From Hymenopus coronatus (Eukaryota > Arthropoda > Insecta > Mantodea > Hymenopodidae): a stretch of 64,000 nucleotides of DNA. Shown piece by piece: positions 1 through 11,679 of the stretch. The notes below the pieces were generated by a model. The model saw nothing but the letters and a program-made list of their open reading frames with translations. It did not search any database and was not told the origin of the DNA. Both the position numbers and the translations under genes were made by a program. The stretch spans positions 437,899,259-437,963,258 of the forward strand of contig CM060900.1 in NCBI GenBank assembly GCA_030762935.1. Reading direction: 5' to 3'. Position 1 is the first letter of the stretch. Each line of letters opens with the position of its first letter.

Positions 1-110
1 TATACATTTTATTTGTCATGTAAACATCTTTATTATACTGCATTTGAATAAATAAATTTAGAGCTATTTTAAATAAATGGAAACTTTGGAATAATGTTCT
101 GCGTATAAAG
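1..110 (-). repeat. Rep-A element, partial, inverted arm
   Basis: Starts inside a Rep-A copy in reverse orientation; 'tatacattttatttgtcatg' matches the same segment of the copies near 13190, 19985 and 45995. It runs head-to-head into the forward copy that follows, so positions 1-217 form an imperfect palindrome centred near 109. The left arm is cut by the window edge. Confidence 0.7.
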
Positions 111-697
111 ATGGCTTTGGAAAATTTCTTGAAAATGTTGTTTTAAAAAATAGCTCTAAACTGTTTTGAATGAAATACCATATATTAAAGATATTCACAT
201 AGCGAATAAAACGTATATCTTGAATTTCCTGGGAATATCTTCTGAAGACCTCTTCATTCTGAATAAAGTTTGGCAAACCGCAACAGATACACAAAAACTT
301 ACTACTCAAAAATGTAGATCTCATTAAAACACAATTAATGCCCTGTACATTTCCTGAAATCTTAACTGTTTCTTTAGATATTCCTTGTTAAGGTTTCAAT
401 TTTAGCCTACTTAAATTTTTCTCAAACGGAAAGACATCTATCATTTCATCTCCCTTTTATTTTACTCCTGACCATGAGAAGAGAATTTCAATCGTTCACA
501 TAGTGGCCAGCTGTTAAAAGATTTGACTATTGCTTTAGCTGAGTGTATGCTCTATTTCCTTTTCCTTGGAAGAAAGCAAAATATAAGGCAGTTTCTGGCA
601 GTGTTTATCTCGATTAGCATGGCCTAGATAAAATGATTATCCGTTGTAAGAATACTTTGTTTACAGAGCAGGTAGAGAAAGTCGTGTGAATGAAGTA
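111..697 (+). repeat. Rep-A element, 3' two-thirds
   Basis: Forward Rep-A sequence: 'ataccatatattaaagatat', then 'cctgggaatatcttctgaag', then the terminal block 'tagagaaagtcgtgtgaatg' at 673-692. This terminal block is also found at the ends of the copies near 12765, 39352 and 48377. No coding potential is seen; the frame at 64-324 on the minus strand lies wholly inside the repeat. Confidence 0.75.
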
Positions 698-746
698 CGT
701 CAGAGTTTTTTATTCTCTATCCCTTCTCTGTTATCTCTTCATTTTG

Positions 747-975
747 GCCGCGCCATGGCCGAGTGGTCAGACCAGTCGCCTCTCACCTAGCCTTGATCCC
801 AAGCGACCGCGACCGATTTGTGGTGGACAAAGCGGCGCAGGGGCGAGATTTCCCCGGCTATCCGGTTTCATCTACCTTCACATTCCACCGGTGCTCCATC
901 TTCAGTAATGAATCTTCAGTGTCATTGTCTGCGGTGCCATAGCATTAAAGGCGGGCGTTGAACACTATCAAAAAC
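747..975 (+). repeat. SINE S1 (tRNA-derived head)
   Basis: Head 'gccatggccgagtggtcaga' resembles the A-box half of a tRNA gene (Leu/Ser-like). The body 'gtggacaaagcggcgcaggg' and 'ccaccggtgctccatcttca' and the tail 'aaaggcgggcgttgaac' recur near 8130, 19100 (inverted), 32745 and 35950. These are hallmarks of a Pol III-type SINE. The B-box region is partly lost here ('ccttgatcccaagcgaccg'). Confidence 0.85.
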
Positions 976-1640
976 CATATTTTCACTATGTGTATTGCAG
1001 CCTAAATATAAAATTCACTCTCACATGTATTAAACGTAAAATGGTTTTTAGGGGGGATTCAGTTCTTCCTGCACTTCTGTACATATGAAAATGCGTTATG
1101 CTATCAATTTCAAGAGTAATTTTTACGATCAGCTGGAATCCCGTACGCTTAACTTTTTTGGCTACTTTCGAACATCACTTTCAACTTTTGAATCACTCTG
1201 TATATAGGCTCACTCTGTTACTGCGCTCCGAATCAAGAGTCGTGGATTTCAGGAAACCCAATTAAGTTCTAAATGGAATTACATGCTACAGACTTTCTAG
1301 TTCTATCCATTTTCTTTCGGAATGAGAGCATTGTTCAATTTGTTACGTTGCAGGAAACTAGAAGTGAAATATCCGAAGTAAACCTAATATATAAAATGCG
1401 AGTATGCTGTGATGCTGTGTACACTTTTTATTTCTGTTTTATATATTCATGTATTTATTGTTGATTCTGACATATATTTCTCAAGTGACATTGGAGGGAA
1501 AAAAAATTGGCGATCCCCTTCGGTAAAATATGTTCGAAAGGTTGAGAAGAAATCTAATATGAATATTAGCGGTATTAAACATTGCAAAACTTCTACATTT
1601 GTTCTATGCAGCATTTATAGTTATATAAATTGAGTGAGAT
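976..1640. other. No gene seen; AT-rich spacer
   Basis: Short overlapping frames at 1273-1464 and 1409-1633 have no recognisable motif and low-complexity composition. I see no repeat match to the rest of the window. Confidence 0.5.
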
Positions 1641-1644
1641 AATT

Positions 1645-1925
1645 CGCATTAACGTATGATGCTCTCATTCGGGAGGTCACGGGTTTGACTCTCGTCGATC
1701 ACCCAATCTAACCTGGGATTTTTATAGTTTGGTTTTGTCAGTAGGAGAATATCGGTGTGGTTTCTCATCTAGCAGGAGTTCCTTTTCATCATTTCTCTTT
1801 CATTTAGTTTCCTTCTCATCTTTCAGATATTCTTCTAGGTTTCGTGGCACATTCCAGGACCGGACAAATGGCGTGGATGTTTGATCGGAGGAAAGGGTAC
1901 TCCCCATGAATATTAGAGGGTTGGT
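1645..1925 (+). repeat. Degenerate tRNA-headed SINE, S4-like
   Basis: 'gctctcattcgggaggtcac' followed by a B-box-like 'gggtttgactctcg' and 'caatctaacctgggattttt' parallels the head of the S4 copy near 40500 (cattcgagagatcctgggttcgatcc...cattctaacacatgggattt). The downstream body is too diverged to align by eye. Confidence 0.5.
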
Positions 1926-2990
1926 TGGTTAACTCACTACTCTATCTAGACAGCTCCTGGAGTGGAACGGGAATGAGACGCCCGTGCGTCTTTGTGGTCC
2001 GTAGTCTTCTGTGATTCCTTCACGGGTTGGTAGCTGTATTTGTATCTATTTAGCTACTATCTATATACTCTGCCAAAGCATGTTATATAAAAATTTATAT
2101 CTCTGCCTACAAACCTAGCTTCCCATAACTTTATTGTAAATGAGGAGGAGTTTTGCTTCCATTGAAGTCAAAACACCATTCAAGAGAAGCTTAAGGAATC
2201 TCAAACAATGAATTAGTTGCAAAGAAAAAAAATCAAAGAAGAGTCTGAATATGCACTAAATGCTTACAATTTTTAAACTCTAGTGTTCCGGATTTTCATT
2301 TACGGAAAAATAAATAATTATAGTATATAATGAATGAATTCTATATGCATCTCTTTACAAATAGCGGGATAAAAATAGTGATGTGAACTTTTGTTAACAT
2401 ACTTAGCTGTGATTATATTAAATAATAATACACATAGTGTAGAAAGCTACGTTTCTTGATTAACATGTATTTTCTCTCAAACTGATAGGATAATTAAGCA
2501 TTCGTCGTTTATTATTATTTATTTATGTACTCTTAAATAATTCAGTTCTAAAATGTTTAAAAAATATGAAAGCATTACACCAAGTTGTGCAATATTCCAA
2601 AACAGAAAAAAATATGATGTATCACATTTCCATGATTTTCTCTACCATCGTTTATTAATGGGAATAAAGCTTTTCTTGTGAAAGCTCATTTACCTTTCTT
2701 CATTTTGATTGTAATAGTTTTTCTTTTGCAAAAGTGGTTACATTTACACATTTCTTAATAAAAGCAAAGCGAATAGAATGAGTCTCATGTTGAAGCACTG
2801 GGTGCTATATATTGCCTTCAATGTCCATGCTATTTCCATGAAATAGCAAGAAACAACTGAGCATTGACAGACTTTAAAATAATGACAAAGAATTAAACAG
2901 TTCAGCTATTGATAATATATAACTAAAAACTTCATTTAAATATAATGGAAGTAAATTGTGCTTAAAAGAGATTTGCATTTCTTTTATTTT
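1926..2990. other. No gene seen
   Basis: AT-rich sequence. A moderately GC-rich part at 1940-2040 may be the tail of the preceding repeat. No frame or repeat is recognised in the remainder. Confidence 0.45.
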
Positions 2991-2999
2991 ACGTTCACG

Positions 3000-3490
3000 T
3001 GTATCACATAACGTTTACCAGTTACACAAGGTAATATGAAGCTCCTTCCGAATGAAGACATGGCAGACTATTCCCAGAGAATTTAAGTTATACGTTTTAT
3101 ATATCATGTAAGTGCCTTAATTTATGTCATTTTAATCAAAATCGTTAGATGATTTTGTCAGAAAATAAAACGTTTCGAAAATTGTACCATGTAATTGGTA
3201 GTTTTGGGATGGAGGATTTTCTTCATAATATCCATATTTCATCTTTGGAAGATTCTAAACTTAAATACAATGTGGAATTTTGTAAATTCTTTCCCTTATG
3301 CGCGAGCGCGCACACACACTCACACACATACACACACAAACACACACAGATAGACACCCCGCGCGTGCGCGATCTTTTTCCTAGAAATGTATCTTGTTGG
3401 ATTCGTCAGGTCTAAATATATATATTTCTGGTCAAATTTCGTTACAGAATTTTTGGATGGAAAACGGTATCTCTGCTTATACTATATACG
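3000..3490 (-). repeat. Rep-A element, partial, with CA tract
   Basis: Reverse-orientation Rep-A: 'gtttaccagttacacaag', 'gactattcccagagaatt', 'ttaatcaaaatcgttagatg', then a CA-rich tract at about 3311-3352, then 'gaatttttggatggaaaacg' matching the conserved left-end block. The CA tract sits at the same internal position as in the copies near 20200 and 50340. Confidence 0.75.
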
Positions 3491-4244
3491 TAAATATACG
3501 CATGGAAATTAATGAATTTATTGTGCATTAAACACTGATAAGTATATTGAAATTTCAAGTGAATCTAATTGAAATTATGATTTTAGAAGTTCAAGATATC
3601 CTTAAATCGTCAAATACACAAGTTGTTATAGCAGCTTTGGTAATTGCGCTAGTGAAAAAATAATGGGGAACTTGTTTCACTGCTTCTAGTTATCTTAGGA
3701 CATGCCTTGATATTTGAAATATATTGTTTGCTCTTATTTTGAGTAGCTCAATCTTCATTTTGCAAGCTGTCTGCTAGCTCGATTTGATTATGGTTTGGAG
3801 GTGAAGAACCGTGTCGTCTTGAAACTTGAAGACTGTGGTAGAGAAGAGGTCAGGCAAATGAGCTCTCAAGAGGGTTATTTGTTTTTCTCCTTGGGGTGAG
3901 CACACAAATCCCTCTTCCTTTATGATGGAAAATTATCTCCGAAATGGCATGTTGATTATAGAAGGGTGCAAATATGATATGAGTCGTCGCAGTGACGCCA
4001 AAGCCTCCCAATTGAAAGAGAAAGCTTCAGACTTGGCACTGCTATGCGAATTTGCTAACTTTGAATGTTGTGGAACTCAGTCTTGGGAAAAAATTAAGAA
4101 TCTTCTTAATAATGCAGCCCTGGTGTTTGGACTGAAAAACCTTAATTTTGGTATGTGTGGTGTTATCAAGGATCTACAGAACCTCCTAAATTGGAATTAT
4201 AAAATTATGTGGACTTTGACAGCTAAGAAGGTGGTGATATGAGC
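3491..4244. other. No supported gene; one unrecognised 106-aa frame
   Basis: A plus-strand frame at 3922-4242 (starting MMENYLRNGMLIIEGC) is open for 106 codons. It has no recognised motif and no partner exon signal I can defend. Composition is not convincingly coding, so I leave it as unassigned. Confidence 0.3.
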
Positions 4245-4419
4245 TAGGAGTAGCCAGACGAAAGGACCTCCAGTAGCTGCTTGTAGGCCATGGTGGACCC
4301 TTCGTGCTTCCAAGTGACACCTATGAGGAAGTAGAAATACTAAGGGCGCCCAGATACAGACGACGATGTGCGCTATCAAGGTCGGGATTCCTTGCGTCCC
4401 TAATATAGCACTAATCCTG

Positions 4420-4640
4420 GTCCTGCTCTGTTTAAGTCAGCCGCAGCTTTGTGGTCCAGGAAACAAAATAAGAGGAATCGCAAAACGCAGTTTCTACCGT
4501 CCTGCCGCAACACATTAGCCGACACATGGAAGCAGATGACATGAAATTATGGACAGGAAAATTCGGAAAGGAAGGAGAACCACGCCAATATTCGGTTCTC
4601 AACCGGAGCCATCTTGCTCTTTCTACCGATTCTGAAGCTT
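4420..4640 (-). repeat. S4 fragment, degenerate
   Basis: 'caacacattagccgacaca' and 'atgacatgaaattatggaca' followed by 'ggaaaattcgg' parallel the S4 copies near 60120 (gccgacacttccaacac...gacatggaaggacaggaaattcgg) and 16670-16770. Boundaries are approximate. Confidence 0.45.
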
Positions 4641-4751
4641 TTACCGCCCCAGAAGGAAAGATCGCTTAGGCAAGTTCCTTAAGAAGACACTGAAGCAGTT
4701 TTGCGATAATGAAAACACGAAGATTTAAGTTTTAAATTATTAAAATAACGC

Positions 4752-4945
4752 ACTTTTTTTTTTTTTTAGCGTTTAACGCCTACTTTTACTGCTATGGCAC
4801 CGCAGCTGATGCGATGACGGAGGATACCGGAGAGCTGGGAGAAATCCCGTCCCTGTGCCGCTTTGTACATCACAAATCCCACATGCAGACGTTTGGGATC
4901 GAGGCGAGTGAGTGAGAGGCGAGTGATGTAACCACTTGGCCACAC
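4752..4945 (-). repeat. SINE S1, inverted, with poly(A) tail
   Basis: A poly(T) run at 4752-4768 is the A-tail of an antisense S1. It is followed by the reversed tail (gcgtttaacgcctacttttac), body (gccgctttgtacatcac) and tRNA-like head (gagaggcgagtgatg...cacttggcc). The 139-aa minus frame at 4766-5185 is largely this SINE read through. Confidence 0.8.
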
Positions 4946-5698
4946 AAGTTTAGATACATAACAGAACAGATATGGGCATTCTTGACCATGTGTATTACTG
5001 CGGATCCAACGATTAGCAACAATGTCTCCTTCAGAATTGCTGTTTACGGCACACAAACAGCGATCCAGACAGTGGTGGAACACTGCTGTACGCAATGTTG
5101 CGAGGCGAGGTTTGCAATATTTGATCGGACATTTAGAGAACAATCGACTCGTCCATATTTTGTATTCACACAAAAATGTTACCACTTACTTTCTTTATGT
5201 ATAATTATTAAGAAATTTAGCTTCCCCGACTGGAGTCTTCCATTAACAACATATACTAAACAATAAAGATATATGAATACTTGATTGAAATTATAAACAA
5301 CACAAGTAACTGTTAACAAAGTTGCAAATATATAAAACATTATTTGAAAATAATTATTATATACAAATATACAGGGAAACAATCCTTGTCCAAAATAGAC
5401 CAATTTGTATACATAATACATTAGTTTATGCACAATACAAAAACTCTTCAATATGGCCAATGACCCTTTACCAACAGTGAGGACCACTGTTAATTGTTTA
5501 GTTTATAATTCTACTAAATAATACAAAAAGCTTCGGATAGTACCCCTGGTTCCAATTAGTCAGCCAACGTCAGTTGAAGCAAATGATTATTCTTTATTGT
5601 AAAAACTAACATTTGAACACTGTTTGTTAATTTTTCCTTTAAGGTTACAAGCAATACTGCATTTTGCTTTAATGTGATAAGTATGAGATATTTAAGCT
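4946..5698. other. No gene seen
   Basis: Several short overlapping frames on both strands (for example 4982-5266 plus, 5179-5487 minus). None has a recognisable domain; the minus frame is rich in hydrophobic residues simply because the DNA is AT-rich. Confidence 0.4.
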
Positions 5699-5702
5699 TT
5701 AA

Positions 5703-6298
5703 CCCTTTGTTGCCTGTCGGTACCTGTAAGTTCCGCTTGTTTTAAGTGTAATTATACAAATAGGGTTGTACTCTAGGATTAATTCCATGTTATATTAACC
5801 TTCAACCATAAACGACAAGTAATCAAGACTTTTATATTTTGAAAACTTATACAATTTTTGCCCTAAAATTGCCGTGATTTTTTAAATAAATAAAAGAGTA
5901 AAACCCACATAATTACAGTAAAATGTAACCAGATTAGCTTCCAATCATCACACCGATTATTTTACTTGGGCTCTCCCCGTCATTTATCACAGTCACTGCG
6001 ATTGAACTTGCAACATTTGACTTAGAATGGATCACCTAACGTTCATGGTCATTTGAACCACTTTTTTTGATAGTGTCTTTGGCAGGATTATGAAAACTGG
6101 TTCAGAAAAATCGAAACTTTTAATTGGGAAGAAAAGGATTAATAAAGGATTTACATTTATTTTCATTTGTATTTTCACTATTATTTTGTATAATGATTTT
6201 ATAGGTTTATTCCCAAAAATGTTTACTAGAACTCCAGTTTTAAACTTGATTTAAAGGAAAAACAGCATATGCACTATACTATTGCAGGCAACTAAGGG
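5703..6298. mobile_element. piggyBac-type MITE, 596 bp
   Basis: The left end reads TTAA + 'ccctttgttgcctgtcgg'; the right end, reversed, reads TTAA + 'cccttagttgcctgcaatag'. The inverted termini agree over CCCTT-GTTGCCTG, and exact TTAA copies flank the element (5699-5702 and 6299-6302). TTAA target duplication with CCC-starting inverted repeats is characteristic of the piggyBac superfamily. The interior has no transposase, so this is a non-autonomous (MITE) copy. Confidence 0.8.
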
Positions 6299-6302
6299 TT
6301 AA

Positions 6303-6835
6303 ACCTTTATTTTATGAATAATAACGAATAAAGCACTAATTTTGTGTTGTCATTTAATGCGTAAGAATTTCCATAAATAGGAATTTCCAGATTTTCAAAA
6401 CAAAGAATCGCATTACATCACTTCTCAGAAAGAGGAGTGTTTATGTTTCGTCACAGTACCTCCCTCCAGGGATATGGCACGCGTTCACCTATACTCTGTG
6501 TGAATTAGTGACTAATTAGAAAAGTACAGTAACTTTGTATTCTAGTGTTTAAGTCATCCTGAGAATGAAGCAGTAGGTTGGGTGGCCTGCTTGTGCAGTG
6601 CCTTTATGTCTACGGGATTGGGTATTACCGCGCAGCTGCATCATGTAGCCTCCTGGTGGACACATCCTAAAGCTTAGTAACTAGGGGACTCACACTCCTG
6701 GTTGTGGTTAGTTCATCACTCGCATTATCATGGACTGATCACTGTATGACAACAAGGAATTAATTTATATTTATTAAGTATTTGGAAAGTGTCACCGCAA
6801 TGGCAATCAAGTATCAGCACTTCAAAACCAAAGGT
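6303..6835. other. No gene seen
   Basis: Unremarkable sequence between the MITE and the next candidate frame. No repeat match seen. Confidence 0.4.
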
Positions 6836-7075
6836 TTACAGTTGAACGATAGGATTAGTTTCCATTAGTTGGAAGAACAATGTGTAAGCATTATTGGCTG
6901 CATGCGTCAAATCTGTCAGTGGCAGTAAATGCTGTAAGAGAAACTGTTGCCGCAAATCCTCAGACCAACTGTAGAGCTGCTGCGCATGAGCAGAACGGAT
7001 ATTATTTTGAACATCAATTTTGAGTTTCCAGTACATCACAATACCAGCTCCTGCAGCTACAGGAGAGTAAGCCAC
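6836..7075 (-). CDS. Candidate coding frame or pseudogene fragment, unrecognised
   Basis: A 79-codon frame with a rather protein-like composition: it contains WSEDLRQQFLLQHLLPL and LTHAANNAYTLFFQLME, which could form amphipathic helices. The strand-specific lack of stops in a region without low complexity makes it better than most frames here. I do not recognise the family, see no splice signals I trust, and cannot tell an exon from a retro-pseudogene or a decayed transposon ORF. The reading frame ends with a normal stop at its 3' end. Confidence 0.25.
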   Translation of the reverse strand: MAYSPVAAGAGIVMYWKLKIDVQNNIRSAHAQQLYSWSEDLRQQFLLQHLLPLTDLTHAANNAYTLFFQLMETNPIVQL

Positions 7076-8085
7076 ACAACCAGTATCTCTTCAAACAAGT
7101 GGCGGTTCGTGGCTTAAACTGTAGTTGAAGCTCTTAACACAAAAAATCACGTATATCTTGCCTGTTTATTATATATTAGGTTAACAATTCTGTCCTTTAC
7201 GATGACATATTTCTCAGCTATGTCGTGCTGAAAAAACAGAAAGGCCAATAAAACAGTGTTTCCATTTAGTAACTACAGCAGCCACTCAATTCACTGCACC
7301 ACGAACATTTAAAGTGGTTTTATTAGCATTTCGAAACTTTTTGTTCCACTTTTTCTGCCAATAAGTTCAGAATAGTGTTTGCTTAATAGCATATCCAGTC
7401 TATCGCAATCAGCCCACTGCATAAAGGGTTGTATAATATTCTACACACTTTTAACATTTTGCGGATCCATCTTTCCACTAACCTTAACTGAACAAAACAA
7501 TAGATGGAAATCAAAAGTTACAGTGGAGCTAACTTTAGTAAAATACAAGAACAGAATGGGTAACGGAGTAATCAAATTTACGTGAACAGTAGTTTTAGAT
7601 TATTCTGTAATGTTTTATTTTTGGCGGATGCCAGAAACTTCCCCAGAAATAGGGGTGACTTTTCCAGTTTATCTTTACGTCATGAAGCCAATAATCCCAT
7701 GGGTTATCCTTTACAAGGAGCTGTCCATTGTTCACATAATGTATGTACAATTAGCAGTCCCTTAGCCTCAAAAGAGGTATTTGTAATACATTGTCAAAAA
7801 TAGCTGCAAATCCACAGAGCTTTCGCCATTCCCTCCATTTCTTTTTGTTGGTTCAATGCTAGAAGACAAGTACCTCCCACCCGTATCTTATTCCCTCACA
7901 CACACATTATATATATTGGTTGACTACTTGAGCATAGGTACAACAAATTAAACACCTATGTTCAGATTTAATACAATTAAAAATAAGTGAAGTGGAGCTT
8001 CACTAGCTTCGCCTGAATAGTCGCCACTGCTTCGAACAACAAAGTACACAACTACCATAATGATACAGAACAGCCATGGCGATAC
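7076..8085. other. No gene seen
   Basis: Short frames at 7379-7585 and 7582-7803 have no recognised motif. A short CA/TA run lies near 7898-7918. Confidence 0.4.
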
Positions 8086-8089
8086 AAGA

Positions 8090-8290
8090 CAGGCACCAGC
8101 TCCCAGGACCACATATGGAATTTGTGGTGGAGAAAGCGGCGCAGCGGTGGGTTATCTCCGGGTTGTCCGGCGTTCCTGCCATCGCATTCCACCGGTGCTC
8201 CATATTACTCGTAATTCCAGGCATAATCAGGGTCATCGCCTGCGTTGTCATTGTAGTAAAAGGAGGTGTTAAAGAGTATAAAAAGTGAAA
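8090..8290 (+). repeat. SINE S1, head degraded
   Basis: The body 'gtggtggagaaagcggcgca' and 'cattccaccggtgctccata', and the tail 'gtagtaaaaggaggtgttaaa', match S1. The tRNA-like head is mostly lost. The overlapping frames at 8060-8288 are read-through of the SINE. Confidence 0.75.
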
Positions 8291-10324
8291 GGGACCATGG
8301 ATCATCAACACATTCCTCCATTTGCACAAATCTGTCTTCAAGCTCTGAGGTAAGTGTGAGATTGCATTCGATTGGTCCCAGTTTAGACTCCGCCCACTCT
8401 GATTAGCAATTCTTCGTGGTTTTATGTGTCGGGCAATGCTGTGGTAGTGTATTCTTCACAGATTTCATCTCTCCTGCATTTCCTTTCCTTGCGTTTCCCT
8501 TTTTTATAATTAAAGTTAACTGCGAGACTGAATGACGGTTGGTGTTCGATGTACGAGTATGACACAGACGGCTAAGCATTGAAACTTCCCTTGGCTCCTG
8601 GTCGAGTTTTTCCCGGTCCCTCTAGAGAGATGTTTCTGAGCCGCCCTAGAGTGACTTTAAGAGACCCCTCTGGGTGGCCCTCCTGTCACGCATTAAACAG
8701 AAATGAGTAAACGCAAAGATGATATTGTTAGGTGCTAAATTTACCCATTAGAGTACTGAGCTAAGAGTGTCAGTATTTTTTTATGAAAGTAGCTAATTTT
8801 TGTTTTCTGTTATAAGCATATACAGGTACGCCATATGTCACTTTAAACCGATCATTTCAATATTTTTCTTGTTGTACAGCACTAATTGTTTAAAACTTCT
8901 ATTAATGTATGGAACTAAAGACTGGTATAATTAACTGTTGTGAACATACCCACCCGCCATCAGCCAAGCCATTAATATGGTTATTGCCTTCGAATCAAAT
9001 CATTCCGAACGTTTCACAAAGTATATTGAGACCATCTTGCTCATTGTTGTATCATTAAGATGCATCGTCGTTTCGTGCCATTTTAACAGGTAAATTCTTC
9101 GAATCCATTTCTTTTCAATGCAATGGATACCTTTTCCTGCATAAAATGTCCTGAAGTCTAAAACCTGATTTGAGTAGCAGTTTCCAAAAACTCCAACATC
9201 GATGGAGTCTTTGTTGATTCATCAGTCAAATAATTTCTTATGATTCATGTTTTGAGGGTTTAGCTCCACTTGTCACGTATTTTAAATAATTAAAAACGAA
9301 GAAGAATCCATAGTTAAGGAAGAAATGGCAGAGGTATGTACCGATAATTGAACGGAAGGTTCGAGTTTCACTCTCGCAGGAGTATGTCCTTGATTAACAA
9401 TGAGATGTTTTTACGTTTGCCTCCTCAGCAGAGGAGATACTCTAAACTTCGAATTGGAAAATTTTCTTTCCATATCTCCTTTTGAAACTTCATTTATCAT
9501 CAAATTCGCCACCTACGTTATAAGACACAGCGCTATGCACTGTTTTTAACGAGAGCACCACAGGTAACTTGTTAAAAAAGTAACCTTATGAGCGCCACAC
9601 TTCTTAGAAAAGAACAAAAAAACTTATTACATGTTACAACATGGTCAACTCAGTTACGTGTGAAGTATTACAGTTTTGTGAGGTAACACTATTTCATATA
9701 TTCGTATGCAAGGTGTGAAGATAAAAGAACAGAGAAGGGTTGTGTTTTACAACCACATGGGTACAAAATTACAATATACTTTCCGTTCTCGCTAGTCCTT
9801 CGCTAGCAATAACTTCGCCTTTCCCCTTGCCTCATCTCTTCCATGCTTGTGAGTTAGTTGCTGCGAGCTGGAAGTTGCAATATATTTGCTCGCTGATGTC
9901 ACAGAGCTTGCAGACTGATACTGCCTAATAACACGAATGTAGTTTCTCTATCCAGTGTAATTATGAAAAATGGCGTTATTTTGTTAAAATGTTAAAGGTT
10001 GTTGCTCCAATTTATCCCAGAAAGTCGAGGTACATTTTTTTTTACTCCTGGAGCTTTTTCATTAATTCATATGTTCTATACATCTACGAAATGAAAGCAC
10101 AATGCTGCATTTGATTCAAAATAATTAAAACCTATATTTCACGTTTTGACATTCCTGAATAAAATGTTTCTTTTAAACATTACTTAAGAGCTTACATTTT
10201 TTCAGTTTGTCAATCAGTCATATGGATGTCTGCCAGGGGACAGATATATTTAAAATAGTACATTTTTAGGCGTGCAAAGTAATCTTCACACAAATCTTCA
10301 TGAAATTTAATGGAGATACGGACA
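8291..10324. other. No gene seen, about 2 kb
   Basis: AT-rich with a slightly GC-richer patch at 8570-8700. The frame 9740-9928 is unremarkable. No repeat match to other parts of the window was found. Confidence 0.4.
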
Positions 10325-10610
10325 TGACAGTCCTGCACCACCGTGGCCCTTTGGGCTAGAGCAGACGGTTCAAATCGCCTCGTGTTATGAGATAGGCCTC
10401 GGAGTCCGGCTGGAGGGGGAACTTGATAGCCAGTACTTCACTGCGTATAATGCTTTGGTTTCCTGATATTTCAATCTAACAGTTTAATTCGTTTGTCCTA
10501 AGTGGTGAGCTATATTGCATATTGCAGGCAGACCATATGAGTCGTGAGTAAATCGCTGCTCTTTTAATGCGCACTCAAGCTGGAACAGCTTGACTAGAGC
10601 TTGGAGCTCT
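10325..10610 (-). repeat. Rep-B copy 1
   Basis: 'tggagggggaacttgatagc' followed by 'catatgagtcgtgagtaaat' and 'cgctgctctttta...aagctggaacagctt' is colinear with 48730-48930 ('gtggagggggaacgtgac', 'catgtgagtcgtgttaaatc', 'cttggaatagctt'). In reverse it matches 59455-59690 and 62460-62680. A B-box-like 'cggttcaaatcgcc' at about 10369 hints at a tRNA-derived end. Confidence 0.65.
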
Positions 10611-10905
10611 CGTTCGCGGTTGCGGAATGCCACTGGAAACGATCCCCACCGAGGGGTAATGATTTTGTCCGGAGTATAGGACCGGTGTCTACTCATCACC
10701 GAGAGGAACATGATGAGCTTCAATAAACGCGCTCCGTTCTTGGCAAGTCGACTTTCCGGCTGGCGGATGCGTGATACTGGCCACACCACCTTCTGTATCG
10801 GTTGAACGATAGCTAGTTGCCTTGCGTACGTGGGCGTGAGGCCGGCAGTCGGTTTGGCAAACAGCCCAGGCCTCTCCCAGGCTGGAGGATCACAGGATTT
10901 ATTTT
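10611..10905. other. GC-richer block of unknown nature
   Basis: Noticeably richer in GC than its surroundings and adjacent to Rep-B copy 1. Open on the minus strand (10484-10789) and partly on the plus strand (10817-11071), but without recognisable domains. It may be the unshared part of a longer Rep-B element. Confidence 0.35.
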
Positions 10906-11440
10906 TATGGATATGATAAAAAAAAAAAGTGTTCTTGAATTATACGTAAATAAAATTTGTAGACCTTTTCGTTGTAGACCTAAGCTCTATTTTTCTATAA
11001 CTAATAAAAATATCAGAAATATCCAGAAGTTTACTGCAAAAAAAAACATTAATCATATTATAATTAAGTAGGATTCAATATTTTTTTGCGAAGCATTAAT
11101 CATTAAACGCCTAAGCACTAACTTCTGAAACAATTGAAATATAAGACCGTATGATAATCGTTTACCGTCTGTTTGTGCTTGGGTTTATTTTTAGCTTATG
11201 CCAGCAGGCTATTTGCCATCAGCCACTTAATGTGACACCAAGCGTCAGTTCTTGTTAAATAGAAGCTCAGCTGGTGGCGATGGCAGCTTTTTTCGCATGT
11301 TTCACTAATGTTCTTTGTTTTTATTCTTTTATCCTGTTGCATATTCAGTGCATACAATTTTAATATTTATTACTCTCTGATAGGTACATCACAAAATGTG
11401 ATTCCCTCATATTCACATGTAGCTGCGGTCTATAAACATA
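10906..11440. other. No gene seen
   Basis: AT-rich spacer with short A-runs. The frame at 11308-11592 is mostly a hydrophobic translation of AT-rich DNA plus the tetranucleotide repeat that follows. Confidence 0.4.
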
Positions 11441-11445
11441 TAATT

Positions 11446-11512
11446 ATCTATCTGTCTGTCTGTCTGTCTGTCCATCTCTATCTATGTCTATCTATGTCTA
11501 AATGTCTGTCTG
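11446..11512. repeat. (TCTG)n/(TCTA)n microsatellite
   Basis: Runs of tctg and tcta units with interruptions (tatctatctgtctgtctgtc and onward). Confidence 0.9.
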
Positions 11513-11679
11513 TATTATGTAATACTTTAAGACCCGTGGTAGAGTCGTTTCTCTTCTTCATCGTCTCAAATGCTGATGTTTATTTCCTCTGAACTGGGCC
11601 ATTTTTTAAATAATGCGCATTTATGAATTTCATGTTAATTGGTTTATCTTTTTTGGGAAGGGGTATTTAACTTTCTCCG

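Noticed and set aside
3922..4242. 106-codon plus-strand frame as a gene
   Set aside because: No motif, no homologue recalled, no partner exon or splice signals that I can defend. Listed only as unassigned sequence.
4766..5185. 139-codon minus-strand frame
   Set aside because: The C-terminal half is an antisense S1 SINE, and the rest has no recognisable content.
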